A DNA stretch of 17,812 nucleotides, from positions 1 through 17,812 of the forward strand of contig JAFGJF010000008.1 in the NCBI GenBank assembly GCA_016929205.1, read 5' to 3'. Positions within the stretch are counted from its first letter, which is position 1. Each line of letters opens with the position of its first letter. The stretch comes from Anaerolineae bacterium. Its GTDB lineage: Bacteria > Chloroflexota > Anaerolineae > JAFGEY01. This document shows, in pieces, positions 7,501 through 15,894 of the stretch. A program made the position numbers and the translations under genes. The notes beneath the pieces are model-generated. The model saw nothing but the letters and a program-made list of their open reading frames with translations. It was not told where the DNA came from and ran no database searches.

Positions 7501-8157
7501 ATGCCAAAACCACTCCCTACGCTTGACTTTGAACAAGGACTTTTGTTAGCAGGCCATACCCACATCGCCGGGTTGGATGAAGCAGGCCGTGGTGCCTGGG
7601 CCGGGCCGGTTGCCGCTGGCGCGGTCATCTTGCCACTGGCCGATCCATCCCTTCTCAAAGCACTGGAGGGCGTATGCGACTCCAAACTGTGCACGCCGCG
7701 CCAGCGCGACATCTTGTACGACATTATCCGCGAGACAGCGGTGTCCTGGGCCGTCTCACTCATATCGGCCCCTCGCATCGACGAAATCGGCATTGCCCCC
7801 GCCACGCGTCAGGCGATGCAAGAAGCAATTGCCCAACTCGATCCCGCCCCTGATGCCCTGCTGATCGACTATATCAAGCTTCCTGCCGTGCAACTCGAAC
7901 AGCGATCGATCAAAAAAGGTGATCAAAAGAGCCTGACCATCGCCGCAGCCTCGATCCTGGCCAAGGTTGCTCGGGATCGCCATATGATCACCCTGAACAA
8001 GACTCATATTGGCTATGGGTTTGCACGGCACAAAGGGTATGGCACCAGGCAACATCAAAACGCACTGCAGGAATTAGGACCAACCGAGATTCACCGTCGC
8101 TCATTTGCCCCTATTGCAGCCTTAATGCGCGCGGGCGACATCGACGAGATAGAATAA
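7501..8157 (+). CDS. rnhB: Ribonuclease HII
   Basis: A 218-residue type 2 ribonuclease H, which nicks RNA-DNA hybrids and removes single ribonucleotides from DNA. The DEDD metal site is Asp26-Glu27 (GLDEAGRG), Asp123 (ALLIDYI) and Asp141 (KKGDQKS). Further hallmarks are the GRG motif (29-31), CDSK (59-62), SLTIAAASILAKVARD (144-159) and the NKTHIGYGFARHKGYG region with its conserved tyrosine. Length is typical. The ribosome-binding site is weak (GGGTTG near the start), and the gene lies 17 bases after the acetyltransferase, so it is probably part of the same transcript. Confidence 0.96.
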   Translation: MPKPLPTLDFEQGLLLAGHTHIAGLDEAGRGAWAGPVAAGAVILPLADPSLLKALEGVCDSKLCTPRQRDILYDIIRETAVSWAVSLISAPRIDEIGIAPATRQAMQEAIAQLDPAPDALLIDYIKLPAVQLEQRSIKKGDQKSLTIAAASILAKVARDRHMITLNKTHIGYGFARHKGYGTRQHQNALQELGPTEIHRRSFAPIAALMRAGDIDEIE

Positions 8158-8169
8158 GGAGCGTAAACA

Positions 8170-9042
8170 ATGGAGTTTGAACGTTATCCGGGCAACCCCA
8201 TCCTGATTCCCAATCCGCAACACGAGTGGGAAGCGCTGAATGTGTTCAACTGTGCCGTCATTCAGCACAACGATCTGTTCCATATGTTCTATCGCGCCCA
8301 GGGCGTCCAATTGAAATCGTCGATCGGCTATGCGGTCAGCGTCAACGGCTTTGATTGGTCACGTCTCGACAAACCGGTCCTGACCTATGGAGGCCCATTT
8401 GAAACGCGTGGCGTCGAGGATCCCCGTGTCACCGAAATCGACGGCGTCTTTTATATGACCTACACCGGTTATTCGATCCAGGGCACACGCGCCTCGATTG
8501 CCAAAAGCACCAATCTGATCCATTGGACCCGTCACTGCATCGCCTTGCCCGACGAAGATAACAAGGATCATACCCTGTTTCCGGAAAAAATCAACGGCCG
8601 CTACTGCATGTTCCATCGCCGCGAGCCCGACATCTGGCTGTGCTACTCGGAAGATATGATCCACTGGACCGATCACCAACGTGTATTAGGCCCCCGCCCC
8701 GGTTGGGAAGAGTGGAAAGTCGGGATCAGCGGCCCGCCGCTCAGAACTGAGTCAGGATGGTTGCTGGTCTACCACGGCGTCGATCAAGCCCGTGTCTATC
8801 GCCAGGGCGTCGCACTGCTCGCACTAGACGATCCAACCCGGGTGCTATCGCGCCCGGCCCCCTTTGTGATGGAACCCCGCGAGCCTTGGGAATACGTTGG
8901 CGATGTACCCAATGTGGTCTTTAGCTGTGCCACATTGCAGGTCGGGAGCGAATTGTGGATCTATTATGGTGGCGCCGACCGCGTCATCGGGCAGGCCAGT
9001 TGCCCGATGGAGCAGGTTATGATCTTTCTAAAGGAGGGATAG
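8170..9042 (+). CDS. GH130-family glycoside phosphorylase/hydrolase (beta-mannoside type)
   Basis: A 290-residue five-bladed beta-propeller enzyme of family GH130, whose members phosphorolyse or hydrolyse beta-mannosides. The family motif RGVEDPRVT (80-88) carries Asp84, the likely general acid. HTLFPEKINGRYCMFHRREPDIWLCYS (from 134), YHGVD (201-205), RQGVALLALDDPTRVL (211-226), VPNVVFSC (246-253) and YYGGADRVIG (265-274) are also typical. Sub-specificity (mannosyl-glucose, mannobiose, mannosyl-GlcNAc, or hydrolysis) cannot be assigned by eye. The ATG has AGGAG 8 bases upstream and is 12 bases after rnhB. The next gene starts immediately after the stop. No signal peptide is seen, so a cytoplasmic enzyme acting on imported sugar is likely. 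Confidence 0.9.
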   Translation: MEFERYPGNPILIPNPQHEWEALNVFNCAVIQHNDLFHMFYRAQGVQLKSSIGYAVSVNGFDWSRLDKPVLTYGGPFETRGVEDPRVTEIDGVFYMTYTGYSIQGTRASIAKSTNLIHWTRHCIALPDEDNKDHTLFPEKINGRYCMFHRREPDIWLCYSEDMIHWTDHQRVLGPRPGWEEWKVGISGPPLRTESGWLLVYHGVDQARVYRQGVALLALDDPTRVLSRPAPFVMEPREPWEYVGDVPNVVFSCATLQVGSELWIYYGGADRVIGQASCPMEQVMIFLKEG

Positions 9043-10074
9043 ATGATGGACGGTCGAGAACGAGTTATTCGTACCTTACGTTTTGAGTGCCCCGACCGCG
9101 CACCACGCGATTTGTGGACACTACCTGGCATCGAGATGACGCGCAAAAACGAACTGGACGCCTTGTTGGCGCGTTTTCCATCCGATTTGGCCCGCCCGCG
9201 AGCGCAATATGGTCGAGGGAAAAGAGAAAAGGGAACCCGTCACGTTGTTGGTTCATACATAGACGAATGGGGGTGCGAATGGCACGTTGCCGAGTTGGGC
9301 GTCGTCGGCGAGGTGAAAGGCCCGCCACTCGGCGATTGGGCTGCACTACAGAGCTATCATGCACCTTACGAAATCCTCGACCAGGCCGATTTTAGCCAGG
9401 TCAACCAAAGCTGTGCAGAGACAGCCAAGTTTGTCCTGGCGAGTACCACCATCCGTCCCTTCGAACGGATGCAGTTCGTTCGCGGCAGCGAAGCCCTATA
9501 TATGGATCTGGCCTATGAACCAGCCGAGCTATATAGACTGCGTGATCTCGTACATGCGTTCTTTATGCGTGAACTGGAGCTGTGGATCCAGACCGATGTA
9601 GACGGTATCTCGTTCATGGATGACTGGGGCACCCAGCAGAGCCTGCTCATCTCGCCCAAACAGTGGCGGTCATTTTTTAAGCCACTGTACAAAGATTACT
9701 GTGACCTGATCCACAGCGCGGGCAAATCGGTCTTTTTCCACTCCGATGGACATATCATCGACATTTACCCCGACCTGATCGAGATCGGCGTCGATGCGGT
9801 TAACTCTCAGCTGTTTTGTATGGATATCGAAAAGATAGGACGGCAATTCAAATCCCAGATCACCTTCTGGGGTGAGATCGACCGCCAAAGCATCTTGCCG
9901 TTCGGCACAGTTGAGGATGTACGTGCTGCCGTACGTCGCGTCCGCTATGCACTCGACGACGGCAGCGGGGGCGTGTTTGCTCAATGCGAATGGGGCAACG
10001 ACGTTGACACGCGAAATATCGCCACCGTCTTTGAAACCTGGTTGGAAGAGATTGTCAAAACGCCGCCTCTGTGA
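9043..10074 (+). CDS. Uroporphyrinogen decarboxylase-like protein (MtaA/CmuA methyltransferase-type)
   Basis: A 343-residue TIM-barrel protein of the UROD superfamily. Heme-pathway HemE is unlikely: the sequence follows the MtaA/CmuA-like branch, which includes corrinoid-dependent methyltransferases. Signature segments are RERVIRTLRFECPDRAPRDLW (from 5), FMDDWGTQQSLLISPKQW (191-208), FFHSDGHIIDIYPDLIEIGV (231-250) and WGEIDRQSILPFGTVEDV (276-293). His233 and Cys315 could provide part of a metal site, but the HxC pair of MtaA is not intact. The start abuts the GH130 stop, with AAGGAGG inside the end of GH130, so the two are translated together. A role in demethylating a methylated sugar or aglycone is an inference from that coupling only. 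Confidence 0.85.
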   Translation: MMDGRERVIRTLRFECPDRAPRDLWTLPGIEMTRKNELDALLARFPSDLARPRAQYGRGKREKGTRHVVGSYIDEWGCEWHVAELGVVGEVKGPPLGDWAALQSYHAPYEILDQADFSQVNQSCAETAKFVLASTTIRPFERMQFVRGSEALYMDLAYEPAELYRLRDLVHAFFMRELELWIQTDVDGISFMDDWGTQQSLLISPKQWRSFFKPLYKDYCDLIHSAGKSVFFHSDGHIIDIYPDLIEIGVDAVNSQLFCMDIEKIGRQFKSQITFWGEIDRQSILPFGTVEDVRAAVRRVRYALDDGSGGVFAQCEWGNDVDTRNIATVFETWLEEIVKTPPL

Positions 10075-10080
10075 TAGAAT
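10052..10080 (+). promoter_or_regulatory. Candidate extended -10 promoter of ychF
   Basis: TTGTCA (10052-10057), a 17-base spacer, and TAGAAT (10075-10080) preceded by TGA. Each hexamer differs from consensus at one position. It overlaps the 3' end of the upstream gene, and predicted initiation near 10087 coincides with the base of the leader hairpin. Confidence 0.5.
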
Positions 10081-10087
10081 GTAATCC

Positions 10088-10134
10088 AGCAGAGTTGCAC
10101 ACGGAGTAGAACTCCGGCAACTCTGCTTCAATTT
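10088..10134 (+). terminator. Strong hairpin between the UROD-like gene and ychF (terminator or leader structure)
   Basis: An 11-bp perfect stem, AGCAGAGTTGC (10088-10098) with GCAACTCTGCT (10117-10127), encloses a second 5-bp stem GGAGT/ACTCC (10103-10107 and 10111-10115) with loop AGA. TTCAATTTT follows. It starts 14 bases after the upstream stop, as a terminator would, but the T tract is interrupted. The same element would form the 5' end of a ychF transcript started at 10087, so it may be a leader structure instead or as well. Confidence 0.55.
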
Positions 10135-10156
10135 TATACAGAGGAGAACGAACAAA

Positions 10157-11245
10157 ATGCAAATCGGTATTGTTGGATTGCCCAATAGCACGAAAACAAC
10201 GATCTTTAACGCGCTGACCGCCAGCCAGGTCGAGACAACTGCGTACAGCACTGGTCAGGTCGAGACGAATACAGCCATAGTCGATGTGCCCGATCCGCGC
10301 ATTGACCGCCTCAGTGAGATGTTTTCCCCACTCAAAACCACTTACGCCCGCATCGAGTATAACGACATTGCCGGGCTCAAAGCCGGCATCAGCAAAGAAG
10401 GTGGCATCAGCGGACTGCTTCTCAACACCATCGCCCAAAACGATGCCCTACTGCACGTCGTGCGTGCTTTTGAGGATGAAAGCATCGCACATCCCGAAGG
10501 ATCGATAGATCCGGCACGCGACCTGGCAATGTTGGATTTTGAATTCCTTTTTTCCGATCTGACCATCGTCGAACGGCGTATGGAACGCCTGGCGCACGAT
10601 CTGAACAAAAAAGGCGAGTATGCCAACCGCCAGACCGATCGGCAAGAATTCGATATGCTGATGCGAATCAAAGAAAACCTAGAACAAGAGATTCCCATCC
10701 GCGACCTGGACCTGACGCCTCAAGAGCAAAAACAATTGCGAGGATATCAACCGCTCACAGCCAAGCCGGTACTGGTGGTGCTGAACGTCGGCGATGAAGG
10801 AAACGACGATCCTGCAGCCTACGTGACCTATCCTCACCGCCATACCGATGTCATTTGCCTCCGTGGCGGACTGGAAATGGAGATTGCGCAACTGGAGGCC
10901 CAAGAAGCACACGCGTTTTTGGCTGAATACGGCATTGAGGAACCCGGACTAAGCAGGATGATCCGTCTAAGCTATCAACTGCTCGGTCTGCACTCATTTT
11001 TCACCGTTGGCGAAGACGAGGTGCGAGCTTGGACAATCCCCCAGAACACACTCGCCGTGAACGCTGCAGGCGTCATTCACTCAGACCTTGCGCGAGGATT
11101 CATTCGCGCCGAAGTCATCAGCTATGATGACTTGAATGCTGCAGGCTCATTGGCTACAGCACGCAAGCAAGGCAAGCTCCAGCTCGAAGGACGCGACTAT
11201 GTGGTTCAGGATGGTGACATTCTAAATATTCGCTTTAACGTATAG
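10157..11245 (+). CDS. ychF: Ribosome-associated P-loop ATPase YchF (OLA1 family)
   Basis: A 362-residue Obg-family protein of the YchF/OLA1 type, which binds ribosomes and prefers ATP to GTP. The G domain carries a P-loop-like GLPNSTKTT (7-15), DIAG (70-73) and an NxxxE-type fourth motif NVGDE (210-214), which replaces the NKxD of GTPases. A helical insert lies at about 130-180. The C-terminal TGS domain occupies about 278-360 (LHSFFTVGEDEVRAWTI, HSDLARGFIRAEV, RDYVVQDGDILNIRF). The Walker A glycine expected before Lys13 is Thr12, a departure from GxxxxGK[ST]. GAGGAG lies upstream of the ATG. The gene has its own candidate promoter and leader hairpin and converges with hutH. Confidence 0.93.
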   Translation: MQIGIVGLPNSTKTTIFNALTASQVETTAYSTGQVETNTAIVDVPDPRIDRLSEMFSPLKTTYARIEYNDIAGLKAGISKEGGISGLLLNTIAQNDALLHVVRAFEDESIAHPEGSIDPARDLAMLDFEFLFSDLTIVERRMERLAHDLNKKGEYANRQTDRQEFDMLMRIKENLEQEIPIRDLDLTPQEQKQLRGYQPLTAKPVLVVLNVGDEGNDDPAAYVTYPHRHTDVICLRGGLEMEIAQLEAQEAHAFLAEYGIEEPGLSRMIRLSYQLLGLHSFFTVGEDEVRAWTIPQNTLAVNAAGVIHSDLARGFIRAEVISYDDLNAAGSLATARKQGKLQLEGRDYVVQDGDILNIRFNV

Positions 11246-11255
11246 GCCCATCCCG

Positions 11256-12851
11256 TCACACTCGGTCAAAAAACAGCGAATGCGCCTCGGGGAGTGCCTT
11301 GTGGACAGCTTGGATCAGTTCACCGTTGGCAATCAACTGGCGTATTGTCTCGATGTGAGGATACATCACCGCATCGTTCTCTAAAAACGGCACATGCTGG
11401 CGAATCAAAGCCCAGGCTGGCGCTGTGCCTTCACCCAATTTAGCGTCCGGGCCCAACACGATACGACGAAAGTCAATGCCCTGCGCAGCAGCAAACAATT
11501 CGATTGCCAAAATGCGCTCCACATTGTCCACGATCTGGTGCGCTTGTCGCGCCGCCACCGCGCCCATGCTGACGTGATCCTCGGTGTTCGCCGACGTAGG
11601 AATGGTATCCACACTGGCAGGGTGAGCCAACACTTTGTTTTCCGAAGCCAGCGCTGCTGCCGTGTATTGGGTAAGCATAAACCCGGAATTGAGCCCACCA
11701 TGCTTGATCAGAAATGCAGGCAGCGTCTCCTGGTTGCTCGCCTCATCGGTGAGCCGGGTCAGCCGGCGTTCGGACATATTGCCCAACTCGGCCAGAGCCA
11801 GGGCAAGGTAGTCCATCGCGATGGCCAGCGGCTCGCCGTGGAAATTACCGCCAGACAGCACCACCGCAGCACCATCGGCATCGAAAAAGATCAGCGGATT
11901 GTCAGTGGCGGCATTCAGTTCGATTTCCAACACGCCACGTGCGTACCATATCGCCTCGTGCACTGCGCCATGTACTTGGGGGATACAGCGTAGCGTATAT
12001 GCATCCTGGACGTCAAGTGGGTCGTTTTCTCGGACAAAGTCGCTGCCTCGCACCAGTTGGCGGATAAACGTCGCGCACTCAATTTGCCTTGGGTGGGGTC
12101 GCACAGCATGAATGCGCTCATCAAAAGCAGCCGGTGTGCCGTGCAGAGCTTCCAGGCTCAATGCGCCGGCGACGTCGGCCACACACGCCAGGTTCTCAGC
12201 CTGCAACGAGGTTAACACGCCTACTGCTGCCATAAATGCCGTGCCATTGGTCAAGGCCAGACCTTCCTTGGCTTCCAAAACGATGGGTGAAAGACCGGCC
12301 CGGTCCATTGCTTCAGCCCCTGGCAGAACCCGCCCCTGATAGTGCACCTCCCCCAACCCGATCAGTGGCAATGACATATGCGCTAGTGGAGCCAAATCAC
12401 CGCTCGCGCCCAGCGACCCCTGGCAAGGCACTACGGGATGAATACCCTGATTCAGCATATCCAGCAAAAGCCGCAGCGTCTCTTCACGAATCCCCGAATA
12501 TCCTTTGGCCAGGGTGTTGGCCCGAATCAACATCATAGCTCGCGTCGTCATTTCATCCAGCGGTGGCCCCACACCCACAGCGTGGCTCATCAAGATGTTG
12601 CGCTGAAGTTGACGTACCTGGTCAGGAGGAATGATGCGATCCTTGAACGCGCCAAAACCGGTGGTCACGCCATAGACAATCTCCCCTCGTCGGACAAATC
12701 CGGCCACAGCCTTCTCTGCCCGTTGCACATTTTCCACCGCTTGAGCCGATAGAACGACCTCAACTGTCTCGCCTTTTGCGGGCGCACCAGCAACACGAAT
12801 GACGTCTTCCATTGTTAAATGCTCGCCGTCGAGTACGACCTTGACCGTCAT
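11256..12851 (-). CDS. hutH: Histidine ammonia-lyase
   Basis: A 531-residue lyase that deaminates L-histidine to trans-urocanate, the first step of histidine degradation. The prosthetic MIO group should form from Ala149-Ser150-Gly151 in GSLGASGDLAPLAH. The catalytic tyrosine is Tyr60 in YGVTTGFG. Further family blocks are NQGIHPVVP (134-142), EGLALTNGTAFM and QDAYTLRCIPQVHG. Length is close to the usual 510 or so. The ATG overlaps the hutI stop as ATGA (12848-12851), so the two are translationally coupled. It is the last gene of the leftward unit and ends 10 bases from the convergent ychF stop, with no terminator visible between them. Confidence 0.97.
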   Translation of the reverse strand: MTVKVVLDGEHLTMEDVIRVAGAPAKGETVEVVLSAQAVENVQRAEKAVAGFVRRGEIVYGVTTGFGAFKDRIIPPDQVRQLQRNILMSHAVGVGPPLDEMTTRAMMLIRANTLAKGYSGIREETLRLLLDMLNQGIHPVVPCQGSLGASGDLAPLAHMSLPLIGLGEVHYQGRVLPGAEAMDRAGLSPIVLEAKEGLALTNGTAFMAAVGVLTSLQAENLACVADVAGALSLEALHGTPAAFDERIHAVRPHPRQIECATFIRQLVRGSDFVRENDPLDVQDAYTLRCIPQVHGAVHEAIWYARGVLEIELNAATDNPLIFFDADGAAVVLSGGNFHGEPLAIAMDYLALALAELGNMSERRLTRLTDEASNQETLPAFLIKHGGLNSGFMLTQYTAAALASENKVLAHPASVDTIPTSANTEDHVSMGAVAARQAHQIVDNVERILAIELFAAAQGIDFRRIVLGPDAKLGEGTAPAWALIRQHVPFLENDAVMYPHIETIRQLIANGELIQAVHKALPEAHSLFFDRV

Positions 12852-14161
12852 CGGATAGTCCTTATCTTTCCCTTTTTAATCACACTCTCGATCAGATTGC
12901 CGCCAAATTGATAGGCCAAATGACGATAATCCGGCACATCGAGAACGAGCAGATCCGCCCACTTGCCCACCTCGATAGATCCAACGTGCTTTTCCAATCC
13001 CACGGCATAGGCTGCATTGATCGTGCTGGCGTTCAATGCCTCTGCTGGAAGCAAATGCCCGTACCGGCACGCTATTGCCATCACCAATGGCATAGATGGA
13101 CAGGGAGCAGAACCTGGATTGAGATCAGTCGCCAGGGCAACGGCCGCACCGGCATCAACTATCGCACGCGCATTAGCAAAATGTGCGCTGCCCAGGTTAA
13201 AGTTGACAGCAGGCATAATGACGCCTACCGTATCGGAAGCCGCTAGTGTTAAGATATCGCCCACAGGTGTGACATCCAGGTGATCGACTGAAACAGCATC
13301 CAGCTCGACAGCCATCGAAACACCACCCAATGATTCGAACTCGTCAGCATGCAGCTTGGGCCGCATCCCCAGCGTTTTGCCTGCTCGAAGAACTTGTCGC
13401 GCCTGTTCCCGATCAAAGACACCCTTTTCACAGAACACATCGCAAAAAAAGGGTATGCCGTTGGCAAAAAACGTGGACTGGCGATACCACGCAGCAGCCT
13501 GGGGAAGCATTGTGCCAATAACCACATCAACGTAATCATCGACATGTCCATCATACTCAGGCGGAACAGCGTGCGCACCCATAAAAGTCGGCACCAGATC
13601 CACAGGATGCTGTGAGTCCAGAGCAGCAATTGTCTTCAACATCTTGATCTCACTGGCAACATCCAACCCGTAGCCGGTCTTGACCTCAACTGTCGTCGTA
13701 CCCAAATCCAGCATCGCATCGAGTCTGGAACAAGACTCGGAGACCAGTTGCTCGACCGTTGCTGCCCGCGTGGCTCGCATCGTGCCAGCGATACCCCCGC
13801 CGGACTGCATAATCTCCATATATGTCGCGCCAAGGAGCCGCATCTCAAACTCGGCAGCACGATCCCCAGCATAAACAACGTGTGTGTGTGGATCGACAAA
13901 TCCAGGGCAAACGATCTTGCCTTTAGCTGATATCTGTTCGCGAGCATCGTACCGGTTCCCAAGCGCGTTTGTGTGACCCACATCCACGATGCGACCATCC
14001 AAAATGGCCACAGCACCATCTGGAATCACCCCGACATCGGCCATTGCAGCACCGCGTTTGGAACCGGTAGGACTAGCGCAAGTTACAAGCTGCAAAGCAT
14101 TGTAAAGCACGAGATCGACTTGGTGCTTTTCGCAACCATCCATTTTTGGGATCATCCACAT
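12848..14161 (-). CDS. hutI: Imidazolonepropionase
   Basis: A 437-residue amidohydrolase that opens 4-imidazolone-5-propionate to N-formimino-L-glutamate, the third step of histidine degradation. Metal and active-site motifs are HTH (His92, His94 in PGFVDPHTHVVYAGDR), GAHAVP (His197), HADEF (His271) and ATDLNPGSAP (Asp346). TGYGLD (162-167) is also typical. The start is uncertain: ATGs at 14161, 14155 and 14143 are all in frame and none has a strong ribosome-binding site; the longest is given. It begins 30 bases after ftcD and overlaps hutH by 4 bases. Confidence 0.96.
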   Translation of the reverse strand: MWMIPKMDGCEKHQVDLVLYNALQLVTCASPTGSKRGAAMADVGVIPDGAVAILDGRIVDVGHTNALGNRYDAREQISAKGKIVCPGFVDPHTHVVYAGDRAAEFEMRLLGATYMEIMQSGGGIAGTMRATRAATVEQLVSESCSRLDAMLDLGTTTVEVKTGYGLDVASEIKMLKTIAALDSQHPVDLVPTFMGAHAVPPEYDGHVDDYVDVVIGTMLPQAAAWYRQSTFFANGIPFFCDVFCEKGVFDREQARQVLRAGKTLGMRPKLHADEFESLGGVSMAVELDAVSVDHLDVTPVGDILTLAASDTVGVIMPAVNFNLGSAHFANARAIVDAGAAVALATDLNPGSAPCPSMPLVMAIACRYGHLLPAEALNASTINAAYAVGLEKHVGSIEVGKWADLLVLDVPDYRHLAYQFGGNLIESVIKKGKIRTIR

Positions 14162-14191
14162 TTCACACTACTGTTGTCCGGGGCAATCCGC

Positions 14192-15079
14192 TTACTCTAG
14201 CAGTGCTATCTCGACAATTTGATCTGTCTGGAAATCGTGCGTCTGAAGATAATACTTGAGCGCCTGCTCAAGCACGCCTAACGGCACAGCACCGACCAAC
14301 TCGGTGCAGATGACGTTGACACCGTACCGTGCAGCCTCAGCCCGGATCGTCTCCAATACACGAGGCAAAGGCGTCTCGGCATAGTTTACCATATTCATCG
14401 ACACCTGCACAATGCCTTGCTCTTTCAACCTGACACCCATCGCACGCACAAAACGATACCCGCCGCTGCTGTGCCGAACCGCCCGAGCAATCTGTTTGGC
14501 CAATCCTATATCAGCTGTACCCAGATTGACGTTAAAGGCAACAAGAGGGTAACGCGCACCTGTAACTAACCCACCCGACTTGGGGTTGAAAACGGCTGGA
14601 CCTTCGTCGGGCCGCCAGCGTGCATCCTCAAGTTTTGCCGCCAGCCCCTCATATTCCCCGCGCCGGATATCGGGCAACGCCACGCGTTCGGGGCAGGTAG
14701 CGGCTTCTTCGTAATAATACACCGGAATGCCCATATCGCCGGCAAACCTGCCAAACTGCCGGGCAATGTCAACCGCTTCGACCATCTTGAGGCCACGCAC
14801 CGGAACAAACGGCACCACGTCGACGGCACCCAGTCGGGGATGCGATCCCTTGTGCCGAGTCATGTCAATCAACTCAAATGCCTTGAGGGCCATCGCTTTG
14901 GTCGCAGCAAGCACGTCCTCCGGCTCGCCGAGATACGAAAGCACAGTGCGATTGTGATCGGCGTTTGAAGACACATTGAGGATCTTGGCCCTACGTATCT
15001 CGGCCACAATTTGATCGACCGTATCGTGATCGATTCCCTCGCTGATATTGGGAATGCACATCAACACGCGTGCGCTCAC
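14192..15079 (-). CDS. ftcD: Glutamate formimidoyltransferase (single-domain)
   Basis: A 295-residue formiminotransferase that moves the formimino group from N-formimino-L-glutamate to tetrahydrofolate, releasing glutamate. Typical blocks are CIPNISEGID near the N-terminus, SSNADHNRTVLSYLG, HKGSHPRLGAVDVVPFVP, PVYYYEEAA, GGLVTGARYPLVAFNVNL and a C-terminal ELVGAVPLGVLEQALKYYL. The cyclodeaminase domain present in the animal enzyme is missing, so a separate cyclodeaminase would be needed. The GTG at 15079 has AGGAGG 7 bases upstream and overlaps the methyltransferase stop as GTGA. An in-frame extension to 15130 would lie inside the methyltransferase gene and adds unrelated residues. Confidence 0.94.
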   Translation of the reverse strand: MSARVLMCIPNISEGIDHDTVDQIVAEIRRAKILNVSSNADHNRTVLSYLGEPEDVLAATKAMALKAFELIDMTRHKGSHPRLGAVDVVPFVPVRGLKMVEAVDIARQFGRFAGDMGIPVYYYEEAATCPERVALPDIRRGEYEGLAAKLEDARWRPDEGPAVFNPKSGGLVTGARYPLVAFNVNLGTADIGLAKQIARAVRHSSGGYRFVRAMGVRLKEQGIVQVSMNMVNYAETPLPRVLETIRAEAARYGVNVICTELVGAVPLGVLEQALKYYLQTHDFQTDQIVEIALLE

Positions 15080-15894
15080 AAACGCTCCTCCTGCGCGCAA
15101 GACTGAGGTTTGACGGCTTTTGCGTAACACTCAAAAGGATAATCAACCCGTTCCAACATGACCTGCACTCGTCGGAAGTTGGCATCAATCAGATCCAGAT
15201 AAGGATTCAAGAATATTCGGGCAATGGCCATCCGTACGGCTCGCAGCCAACGCCGAAAGAGCGTATCTTTCCACAGTGGCAAGCTGCCCGCCCGAACCGA
15301 TTGTCTCCAATCCACGCCAAACAAAGGTGATTTTATCTGAACCTGAGACGTATTATTGCCAAACTCGGGACGATCTAAACCTGCATATTCGAGAAAAAAG
15401 CACAACAAGCGTGGATGGTAAAAGGTCACATGCCCAAAATGTAGATAAAACATATCCAGGTGGGCATACAAGGAACGTGGATCGGGCGTAGCAAGGACGA
15501 TCACACCGCCAGGTTTTAGCACCCGGTAAGCAGACCGAATGAGCTCGAGCACTTGTTCAAAAGCAAGATGCTCGACCAAATGAGCAGCAAATACGCCATC
15601 AACACTCTCAGCGGGCAGCCCACTCAAGTACTCAAAAACATCTTGATTCACCACTACAAGATCGCGTGCTTGTGCAGCTTGACAGGCAACGCTATCGGCA
15701 TCTACGCCTATTGCGCCGATCCCCTGTTCGACCAACAACTCGACAAAATCGCCATATCCACATCCCAGATCCACAACCCGCTGACAATCTGCAAAGAACG
15801 GGACATAAAAACGTTGGTGCACCTTTTGCAGTTCGGTGTCATAACCGATATACTGCAAAAAAGCGGCGTCCAACCCACGATGTTGCGCGCTCAC
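15076..15894 (-). CDS. Class I SAM-dependent methyltransferase (glycan-locus type)
   Basis: A 272-residue methyltransferase. SAM-binding motif I is VVDLGCGYGDF (40-50), an acidic residue ends strand 2 (IGVDAD), and a post-motif II region reads VDGVFAAHLVEHL. YRVLKPGGVIVLATPDP follows, as in Methyltransf_11-like enzymes. The C-terminal half has a basic segment (LFRRWLRAVRMAIARI). The likely substrate is a sugar or polysaccharide end, inferred only from the coupled Wzt gene. The GTG at 15894 is chosen because GGGAG lies 8 bases upstream and it overlaps the wzt stop as GTGA; an ATG at 15915 would give 7 more residues. It is coupled to ftcD downstream in the same way. Confidence 0.88.
   Translation of the reverse strand: MSAQHRGLDAAFLQYIGYDTELQKVHQRFYVPFFADCQRVVDLGCGYGDFVELLVEQGIGAIGVDADSVACQAAQARDLVVVNQDVFEYLSGLPAESVDGVFAAHLVEHLAFEQVLELIRSAYRVLKPGGVIVLATPDPRSLYAHLDMFYLHFGHVTFYHPRLLCFFLEYAGLDRPEFGNNTSQVQIKSPLFGVDWRQSVRAGSLPLWKDTLFRRWLRAVRMAIARIFLNPYLDLIDANFRRVQVMLERVDYPFECYAKAVKPQSCAQEERL

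Noticed and set aside
13203..13232. Plus-strand TTGACA inside hutI as an antisense promoter
   Set aside because: The hexamer at the -10 distance (TACCGT) matches poorly.
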